From Tilletia caries (lineage: Eukaryota > Basidiomycota > Exobasidiomycetes > Tilletiales > Tilletiaceae): a stretch of DNA of 64,000 nucleotides. Where the stretch lies: positions 2,108,001 to 2,172,000 of the forward strand of contig JALUTQ010000005.1 of assembly GCA_032718865.1 (NCBI GenBank). The letters are read 5' to 3'. A program made the translations under genes and the position numbers. Each line of letters starts with the position of its first letter. The stretch's first letter is position 1. The notes under the pieces are model-generated. The model ran no database searches. It saw only the letters and a list, made by a program, of their open reading frames with translations, and was not told where the DNA came from. This document shows, piece after piece, positions 56,489 through 64,000 of this stretch.

Positions 56489-56561
56489 AAGCGTCTCAGT
56501 GCGCCGCTCAGACCACCCTGCTTTCGACAGCGTCTCAACAGCGCATTAATTTTTTCCTGAG

Positions 56562-59349
56562 CGTCCCACCCTGCCTTGTTCTTGTTCATACTACTTCCAT
56601 CGGTCTCTATCTAATCTGAGATCTGAGCTATGGCCTAAGTAGTCCCCACCGGACCACCGCCAATACGTCCCATTGGCCATTGCTATTGTAACATAGCAGC
56701 GTTCCAGCTTCGAGGCTGACTCGCTGACTGACTACTAAGTACTAACTGCGAACGATCTAAACAGGCGTCTTTAATCGATCTATTAATCTCCTCACCGCCG
56801 GCTCAAGAGTCGTTCTGGACCATTAATTACTTGAGAAAGTGAAGCTTATTATTAGCTGAACACATATATAGTAGCGTGCGCTCCTCGGCGAGGTCGAATG
56901 CGTGGGAGGTTACCCAATATTGAGGCGCAGGAACGACCTCGATCTTTTGTATCAGCTTATTGCGTTTGCTCCCGCCTTGAGCTCGACGACGTTTGCGTCG
57001 ATTCCCAAGCGAAACGTTCCTCCCCACATGATAGCTAACCCCCCGCTCCGGCGAGGAAGAGCCTGATGCCTGATGCCTGATGCCTGATGCCTGATGCTGT
57101 CGTGCGGGCCCAGCTCCATCCAAACCCTTGTGTGGGAGGCGGACGACGGGGACTGGGATTTCTGGCGTCATGCGGCATGATAAGATATAAGAATGCGGAC
57201 CGAACATCCTGCTAAGCACATAGCGCGAACCTTGTACCTAGCGTCACGCGTCACGGCCTGCGATGCATGCAGTAGATTCGTTCCTGCGTGATGCAATATG
57301 TATGTATGTATCCCACAAGAAAGCCTCTAAGTAAGCTAAAGAGTCAGCGCTCGAGCTACGCTAATAGGGACAGACCCACAGCTCGCGGTGGGAATCTTAA
57401 TAACTGAACGTGGTCATTTGGGGAACGATTCCCATTTTCATCAACGCGACGCGTCGCGTTCCGGGTGCATCGTGAACTCGAGATTCCATGTGTTGAGTTG
57501 TGCGGGGCGATAGTAGGCAATGATGGAGATGTATGATAAATTGATGGGGGCGATGACTGATGAGTAATGAGTGATGAGGCGTGGCTGGTCGCAGGGGGAG
57601 CTGGAGGTCGGGGTCTGGCATCTGGGGTTTGGGGAAGGGTTGGGGTAAGTCAGCACGTTCCATAGTCCAGTATGATGGCCGATGGGGGCACGAAGCATGA
57701 TAATGAAGGCTGGAAACGCAGAGCAGAAGGAAGTATGAATGAGCTGTGTGAAAGTGCAATGATCAGAGCATGATGAGAACCTCAGTGCCAACTGCCAGTT
57801 GCCATTCATTTGGTCAGTTCGCTCGGTGTGCGTTGCTTCCCGTAACCTTGAGGCCCCTCTTCCATATCGCCGCAGCAGAACGTTTGACTCATTTCCATCT
57901 GCCTTGCAGGTGCGGCCAGTCAGTACCTCACGTCTGGCGTTTCAGCGGGTGATCGACGATGGTTGATGATCGATAATCCAGGATTCGAATCTCGCCGTGC
58001 AGGGAGAAGAAGACTTGAACGGCCTTCCACAGGGACCGACCGTTGGATGGCATCTTGAATGGGACCGTCGTTAATCGATTGATGCCGGCAGAAGACAGAG
58101 ATGCTGCTTGAGTCTTGCCTCCCTTGACTCGGTTCACAACTGGACACGAAGGCGGAGTGTTTCTCCATGGCGTTGACTTGCCCATGCGACGCCATCGGTG
58201 CCTCGACAGTCAAGACATCGGCCGGGGTCGTTGAAAGTCGGGAGAAGAGCGCATCGAAGGTTCTGAGCATGGAGTAAGTAGGTCAATGTCCTTGTAGTCG
58301 TTGCCCTACTTCGTGAGGCGCTAGCTGAAATCCGTGGAGGAGCCTGTGAAGGGGATGGAAATATGATGGAACGGAATGGAAAGGGGAACGTCGATACTGC
58401 AGAGAGACAGAAGTAGGGCTGGCGTATAAGGAAGTGTGAGCACGTATCTAGCATTCCCTCGGCGTAACGCTTTCAGGGAGGGAAAAGAGGAGAGGATGGA
58501 TCAGCGCAAGAAGATGAGGTCAGCGAGCCCGCATCCGAAGAGTCAGTGATAGTCAGTTGACGCCGGTCTGAGTCTGCGGAATAGATCCAACTAACTCTTT
58601 CCGTCCGTCAAGCTAAGGGCACCAGGCGGATTGATACGCACAGATCGAAGTGAGCAGCAGTACTCGTAAAGCTGGTGACCGTCGTCCAGCTGCCAAGTGT
58701 CGTCTGTCGAGCTCTCTCTCTCTCTCCACTAGGCCGTACGTACGGTTCGAGAACAGCTTCCGAACAGCACCCAGAATTCAGCTCATCAGAAACCCGTTCA
58801 TCTTCACGGACGACTTCTACGACCTCGACCCGAAACACCCAGATAGATCAACTTCGCTGCTTTTTTCTCCTTCCTTTCTTTCCTCCTGCCTGCTCCTCCT
58901 TTCCTTGCACAGTCGAGAGGTCCAGCCGTTTTTTCCGACCTCGTCCGCTCATCGGGGCTTGCCTTTTTCTTCCCTTCAACTTTCCGCGGAGAGGGGGACC
59001 CTTGCCCTCGTGCGGACCCTGTTCTTATTTATCTAACAGGGTGGCCTGATTTTATTCTGTCGGTATCGCAGGCCTGCGTACATATTTAACTGGTCGACGA
59101 GGACGTTCGTGGTTATACGTTTTCCTCTCTCCTCTCTTATTGTTGCGAGCTTCATCAGATGTGAGTTCAACTCTCCTTTGCCGGTTGTGTGACATTACTG
59201 AAGCAGGTTCAACTGACTGCTTTCCACTTCCATGACAGTTGAAGAGGAAGCGGAATCTTCTGTCCTACAGCGGGTATTCTATTTCAATCCCGTCAACCCG
59301 TACGCCACGCCCTTTCGAACGCTTCCCCCCCCCCCCCCCACGAACAACC
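56562..59349. other. Spacer and leader region before the wax-synthase gene
   Basis: No gene is supported. A TGATGCC heptamer run lies at 57061-57098 and TATG repeats near 57296-57312. 59163-59239 looks like a 5'-UTR intron (GTGAGT...GACAG). A C-only run of about 14 bases (about 59327-59340) directly precedes the ATG at 59350. Open frames at 58608-59049 are low-complexity on both strands. Confidence 0.4.
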
Positions 59350-61210
59350 ATGGACGCCCTCACCTCCCAACTCGCCGCCGTCTTCCAATGGGCCTACCCG
59401 TCCCCCTCCGAACGAGCCTACCTCGACCTCCCCAACCTCGGCCTCTTCTTCCTCCCCATGCTCCTCCACACCATCAGCATCCACCTCCTCCTCCGCCACT
59501 CCACACGCCCCTTCGCCAACGCCCTCCGCACAGGCGTCCTACTCCCGCTTAACGTCGTATTCAGCATCCGCGCCGGGTTGGGATGTATACTGCGTCCGGT
59601 GGTTATGGGTCCGAACCCGGCTGGGAAGGGCGCGGCTTCGTATTTGATGTATACGACGGGTGGGGAAGTTACTGAGGGTGGCTTTCAGCATTTTCATGTG
59701 GCGATGGGTGTTTATAGTGCGTATTCGATCTTGAGGGCGCTCGAGTGGGGTTTGGCTCGTGAGCCGCCGCGCTTGAGCAAGGATGTGTTGGATCTTCTTC
59801 GGGAAGAGAAGCACACAACGGAGAAGGGCACAACGACGACGACGGGGGGGAAAGGGGGCGAGAAGAGTGTCGAGATCGCTCCTAGTTTCTTGCCGACTTT
59901 CGTGCCGGGAACGTATCGCCTTCTCGAACTTGACTTGCTCAGTAACATGCGAGGAATCGGCTGGGAATGGGGTATCCCACACACTCCCGACCACCCACCC
60001 ACGCTCCACCCAACCCCCGGCTCACCAGAAGCCGCAGCTCTCCAAAACCGCCGCGCAACCCTCCTCCGCTCCCGCTTCAAGAACGCGTTGATCTTCTTCC
60101 TCCTGGCGGACGTCGTCGATTCGATCCTCAAGGAACGAGCGATTTTCGGGCCGCGGGCGAACGTAGGTGGTCTCCTCCGATTGGGGGGCGCAGCGAATGA
60201 ATCGATGCGATACGAAGAACAGCACCCCGCGCTCTTATCCTGGATCCTGACCCTCCTCGCAGGCCTGATCATCCCGATCTCCATGAACGGGACCTTCTAC
60301 CTCTTCTCGGCGCTCGCGCTCCTACCCGCGCACCTCTTCCCGGACTCGGAAATGGTGTGGAAGTGGACTGGGGGCGATCCGGCGGGGTGGGCGCCGGCTT
60401 TGTTCGGGAGTCCGCATGCGCCGAGGGATTTGAGGACGTTGTGGGGGAGGGACTGGCATGCGCTGTTCCGACGGCCGTTTTTGGTCATTGCGTACCAACC
60501 TGTGAACGAGGCGCTCAAAGCGATCGGACTCGGCGTGCCCTCGTCATCGACTCAAGAGAACGCCAAAACAAAGGGCAACGGCAATGGTAACGGGAAGCAA
60601 ATCACGAATGGCGGGAAGGACGTCCAGCACAAGTCCCATGAAGGCTTCTGGCACGGCACACCAGGTAAAATCCTTCGTCGCGCCCTCTCCGTCCTCTCCG
60701 TCTTCGTCGTCTCCGGCCTCATGCACGAAGCAGGCCAACTCGCCATGGCCCGCACGCCCGCCGAGCGGGACTCGCGCCGATTCTTCGGGCGCGGCGAACC
60801 GATCGTGGTCTTCCAACCCCCGGGCGCCAGTGGGATTGCGGTGGAGGTGGCGTATGTGGATCGCGGTGGGAGGGCGGCGTTGTTCTTTTTGATGCAGGGT
60901 GTTGGGTGTGTGTTTGAGGATGGGGTGGAGAGGGCTTTTGTTGCGCTTAGGGGGAAGGGGAGGGGTGGTGGGTTGCTTGTGAGGTTGGTGACGTGGGCTT
61001 GGGTGGCGGGGTGGATCTTTGGATGGGGACATTATGTTGGCAAGGTGAGTCTTTCCATCCTTCCCTCTTCGCTGAGATGTGTCCTTTTACTGACCTGAGC
61101 TCCACGCTTTGCAGACATGGTTCCGGATGGGCATCGCGCAGGGAGTTATCTCTTTCCGGGCGACGAGTGCTCTGGCGCACATGATTGTGAATGCCTTCTC
61201 GCGCGCGTGA
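59350..61210 (+). CDS. Wax-synthase-like MBOAT acyltransferase
   Basis: Exon 1 59350-61044 and exon 2 61115-61210 (intron GTGAGT...GCAG, phase 0) give 596 residues. The ATG at 59350 (MDALTSQLAAVFQW) is chosen because the open frame upstream crosses the C run and is low-complexity. Several hydrophobic segments occur (LGLFFLPMLLHTISIHLLLRH, FLLADVVDS, LSWILTLLAGLIIP, FYLFSALALLPAHLF, and others). Diagnostic text: FWHGTPGKILRRALSVLSVFVVSGLMHEAGQL, with the MBOAT active-site His near residue 459, and DWHALFRRPFLV. The family is the wax synthase domain of the MBOAT superfamily, which esterifies an alcohol or sterol with fatty acyl-CoA in the ER. In fungi such proteins are often tailoring O-acyltransferases. 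Substrate unknown. It converges with allantoinase. Confidence 0.85.
61045..61114 (+). other. Intron of the wax-synthase-like gene
   Basis: GTGAGT at 61045 and GCAG ending 61114. Joining GHYVGK to TWFRMGIAQGV extends the last membrane segment and gives a plausible end SRA-stop. Confidence 0.85.
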
Positions 61211-61413
61211 GCGGGAGGTCGACACTCGACCTGTACACAGTCGCTCCCCTTTCACTTCTTGCTTAGTGCTTATTGCTATTTTTTAAGACTCGACCTTTGT
61301 TCGTTCATAGATACACGATACATCGTTGGAGGTTTTCATTATTTGGCCGCTGCGAGATGTGCATGATACATTCACTGGACGTGGATCGATACCGCTATGT
61401 ATGATTCGCTGAT

Positions 61414-62571
61414 TTACTGACCGGCTGTGGCTGCTGGGCATGCAGCCACGCTGGCCGTCTTGCGGCTCGCATCGATGACAGCCTGGCTGGGAGGATGTTC
61501 CTTACGCCAATGAGCAGCAATCTCTTCGCGCGTCGCAACCCATACACCGTCCTTCTTGGAGATATACTCGATGAACCGCTGCAGACCTGCAAACCGACCC
61601 GGTCGGCCGAGGACGCGGCTGTGCATGGCGATTGTGAGCATCTTGGGTACGTCGAACGGTGATTTTGAAGAGGAGGAGGAGGAGCGCTCGCCCTCGGCGT
61701 AGAGGACGTCGAAGGCGTCGCGGAGGTAGTCGAAGAACTGGGTGGAGTTGACGAAGCCGGGGGCTTGTGCGAATTTCATGTCGTTGCTCTCGTAGCAGTA
61801 GGGCACGACGAGGAGGGGCGGGGAGGGTACGGCTGGGTCGGACGATGGGGACGGTGAGGGGACCCAGTATGGGAGGTCGTCCTCGTCTGAAAGAAAGAAG
61901 CGAGCTGAGAGTCAGGAGATGCAATGGGGCGAGGCTGGGAAGGCAAACGACGAGGACTGCTCACAGGAATCGGAGTCGTACAGAAGGTCAAGCGCCCCCC
62001 TCTCCCGGTAGGTTTCGTACACGAGCTTGCGAGTGTTCATGCTCATCCTGCCCGTGTACCACCCGCGCGGGTACTGTCCGCTCGGACTAGCATCCTTAAT
62101 GATATCCATCGTCTTCGCAATATGTTCCTTCTCCTCCGCAGGCTCCATCCCATTGTAGTCGATCCATCGGTAGGAGTGTGAGCCGACCTCGCAACCGGCG
62201 TCTTCCATCGCACGCGCTGCGTCCGGGTTGAGCTCGATGGCGCGGCCGATGGACCAGGAGGTGAAGCGGAGACCGTTCCGTTTGAAGAGGTCCAAGATGC
62301 GCCAGAAGCCGCATCGGGATCCATAAGCGTAGGCGCTCTCGTAACCCAGATGGCGATCGGGTCCCGGGCGCGGCTGTGCGGTTGCGCCGCCCTCGGTGAG
62401 GAAGGCCTCGCTGTGGTCGTCGTTGTTGAGGAGGGTGTGTTCGCCGCCTTCTTCGACGTTGAGGACGAAGCTGAGGCAGATCTTGGCGTTGTTCGGCCAG
62501 TGCGGGTGTGGGGGGGTGTTGGCGTATCCGATGAGATCGCGGGCTGCGTGCGGGTCGTTGCTGTCTGACAT
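61414..62571 (-). CDS. Allantoinase, PuuE type (polysaccharide-deacetylase fold)
   Basis: Exon 1 62571-61965 and exon 2 61886-61414 (intron GTGAGC...TTTCAG, phase 1) give 359 residues. Motifs in order: ICLSFVLNVEEGGEH, GYESAYAYGSRCGFWRIL, FTSWSIGRAIELNPDAARAM, CEVGSHSYRWIDYNGM, YPRGWYTGRMSMNTRKLVYE, and across the splice YDSDSYEDDLPYW. Then PYCYESNDMKFAQAPGF, FFDYLRDAFDVLYAEG, MHSRVLGRPGRFAGLQRFIEYI and VWVATREEIAAHW. This is the metal-independent allantoinase of the NodB-like family (EC 3.5.2.5), opening the allantoin ring in purine (urate) breakdown. Fungal members are often called chitin deacetylase by mistake. No signal peptide, so cytosolic. It shares a 363-bp divergent promoter region with OST1. 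Confidence 0.92.
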
Positions 62572-62934
62572 GGCTGGGGGAGCAGATGCTGGGTGGAAAG
62601 GGACAGAGCGGTGAGCACAGAGAGAGAGGGAGAGCGCGAGAGAGAGAGAGAGGAGAGGTCAGCGTTGTCCTATCCTTGCTGATGATGCTGTGAGCAGTGA
62701 GTGGTGGTCCAAGCGGCAGTACGTTCTTCCCGAATCTGACCCGAACAAAGCCGAGCTTCCCAACACGGTGTCGCGCAAATGATCACCTCCACATCGCACT
62801 GAGATGATCATAGCACCTTCCCGACCTTCCAAGTTCCAACGCACTCGCAACGCACTCGCAACGCACACGCCTTCTTGCCTCTCTGCCTTGCCTTGCCTTG
62901 CCTTGGAACTACTGAAGTCGAGGTTTGAACAACA
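62572..62934. promoter_or_regulatory. Divergent promoter between allantoinase and OST1
   Basis: 363 bp between the two start codons. It holds a GA-rich tract (62618-62657) on the allantoinase side and CCTTG repeats (62887-62906) just before the OST1 ATG. No specific factor site is claimed. Confidence 0.5.
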
Positions 62935-63990
62935 ATGCTGGCAAGAAGGTCTCGCGTCACAGCCGCGCTGCTGGCAACCGGCGCCGCCGTCTGTCTCGCT
63001 CTCGCAGGCGTCGCATCAGCAGCAGCAGCGACAGCACTGCCGTCCGCGGGCGACTGGACGAACGAGAAGGTGACCCGGAACATCGACGTCGGCGGCACCA
63101 TCACCCGCTCCTCGACCCAGTACACCATCCGCAAGAACGAGTCCGCGGTCGCAGCTGCGCCAGGCGACACCGTCCCTTACTACATCTCCCTCTCGCCCGA
63201 GGAGGACGTCCAGCTCGCATGGACCAAGACCGCATTCACGCTCGAGGGCCAGCAGGGGGACCCCATCATCCTCGAGCTCGAACGCGCCTCTCGCCCGAAC
63301 AGCACACACCACGTCTATGCGGCCCAGGTGCCCAAGTCGGCGATTGTGTCCGAGAGGAGGGCGGTGATCACCTTCGACGCTACGTTCTCGCACATGTCTA
63401 CGCCGAAGCCGAAGACGATCGGGCAGACGGAGCCGCTGCTCCTGCTCTGGCAGGGCGAGGTCGGTCTGCGGTCGCCCTATGCGACGCTGGAGGGTCAAGT
63501 CCGCGTGCGTTCCCAGCATCCGCGCATCCTCTCGTACTCGCCCAACCAGGCTGACGCGGCCACGAAGAGCGGGTCGACGTTGACTTTCGGGCCGTACAGC
63601 AACGTGGCGCCGCTCGCGTTGGACGGGAAGGCGGATGCGAGTACGCTGGTGGCTGGTCAGGTGCATTACCAGCACGACGTCCCTGTCATCTCGGCTGTGG
63701 AGTTCAACAGACATGTCGAGGTTTCTCACTGGGGCAACAACCTTGCAACGGAGGATCGGATCTGGCTGCGTAATGACGGCGCCGCGTGAGTTTCCAACCA
63801 CCAGCGGTTCTCTGCTTCATTTGGCGCCTGTATACTGAAAGAGATGAACTTTCCTTCTGGCTAAAAACAGGCTGAAGGGCTTCTTCTCTCGTGTCGAGCA
63901 CCAGAAGGCGAACTACCAGGCCAAGATCACCTCGCACATCCTCCAGATCCTCACCATGCATCTTCCCCCGGGTGCGAAGGATGTCTACTA
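62935..63990 (+). CDS. OST1: Ribophorin I / OST1, oligosaccharyltransferase subunit (5' part)
   Basis: Exon 1 62935-63785, intron GTGAGT...ACAG 63786-63870, exon 2 63871-63990. A second GTGAGC donor follows at 63991 and the gene runs out of the window. An N-terminal signal peptide (ALLATGAAVCLALAGVASA) precedes DWTNEKVTRNIDVGGTITRS. Then come AVITFDATFSHMSTPKPKTI, TEPLLLLWQGEVGLRSPYAT, VRVRSQHPRILSYSP, VEFNRHVEVSHWGNNLATED, and across the splice WLRNDGAALKGFFSRVEHQ, LPPGAKDVYY. These are hallmarks of ribophorin I, the ER-membrane subunit of the N-glycosylation enzyme with a lumenal domain. The membrane helix and cytosolic tail lie beyond the window. Confidence 0.95.
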
Positions 63991-64000
63991 GTGAGCAGCC

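Larger units (their letters stand above)
48214..56561. mobile_element. Putative gene-capture (Pack-type) element carrying three host-gene fragments, interrupted by a hAT
   Basis: The ends carry CTCAGGAAAAA (48214) and its complement TTTTTCCTGAG (ending 56561). Related subterminal motifs (AGCGTCTCAA, GACGCT) are repeated at both ends (48225-48300, 56480-56545). CGTCCCA stands directly outside each end (48207-48213, 56562-56568), a possible 7-8 bp target duplication. GTGGGACG also occurs just inside the left end, so this match may partly be element sequence and the exact borders are uncertain. Without the hAT the element would be about 3.25 kb. It holds LYRM2-like, rhodanese/methyltransferase and SEC24 pieces, all on the minus strand, and no transposase. 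Confidence 0.45.

Noticed and set aside
48225..56569. Alternative ends GTGGGACGCT for the gene-capture element
   Set aside because: The motif is inverted at both ends, but the flanks then share no target duplication. The CTCAGGAAAAA ends fit better, though not conclusively.
57960..58020. tRNA-like T-loop (GATTCGAATC)
   Set aside because: The flanking five-base stems do not pair and no matching anticodon or acceptor stem was found on either strand.

Overview
The window is nuclear DNA of a GC-rich filamentous or yeast-like fungus, most probably a basidiomycete. Genes carry short (about 65-90 bp) GTRAGT...YAG introns, and several products are serine-, proline- or glycine-rich with codon-sized microsatellites in frame. 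Host genes include ribophorin I, a PuuE-type allantoinase and class 3 lipases. The transposons (Helitron, Ty3/Gypsy, hAT) are of types common in basidiomycetes. I could not fix the species; a Ustilaginomycotina- or Pucciniomycotina-like genome would fit.

Layout. 1-19.7 kb is a gene-bearing block: the tail of an upstream gene, two unrecognised low-complexity proteins, a single-pass membrane glycoprotein, two divergently transcribed paralogous class 3 lipases, and a secreted protein built from nine 46-residue repeats separated by Pro-Arg sites. 19.7-25.3 kb is gene-poor. 25.3-57 kb is a transposon-rich island. It contains an F-box-like gene with an unresolved reading frame, a decayed Helitron RepHel gene, an acidic nuclear-type protein, a broken multi-OB-fold gene, a young full-length Gypsy element inside an array of small hairpins, two non-autonomous inverted-repeat elements, and an apparent gene-capture element. 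The last carries pieces of LYRM2-like, rhodanese/methyltransferase and SEC24 genes and is itself interrupted by a full-length hAT element. 59-64 kb returns to ordinary host genes: a wax-synthase-like MBOAT protein, allantoinase, and the start of OST1.

The most notable observations are these. (1) In the Gypsy element the RNase H domain is split, with its first half before the integrase and its second half after it. (2) In a tandem array of about a dozen hairpins the stem sequences differ from unit to unit while pairing is kept. (3) Three unrelated host-gene fragments lie in one orientation between inverted terminal motifs. (4) An OB-fold gene lies downstream of the Helitron on the same strand. 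(5) The nine-repeat secreted protein has its divergent repeat type only at the two ends.

Most reading-frame lesions found in the transposon genes are one-base changes in short homopolymers, so assembly error is a live alternative to decay. No tRNA, rRNA or CRISPR array was found.
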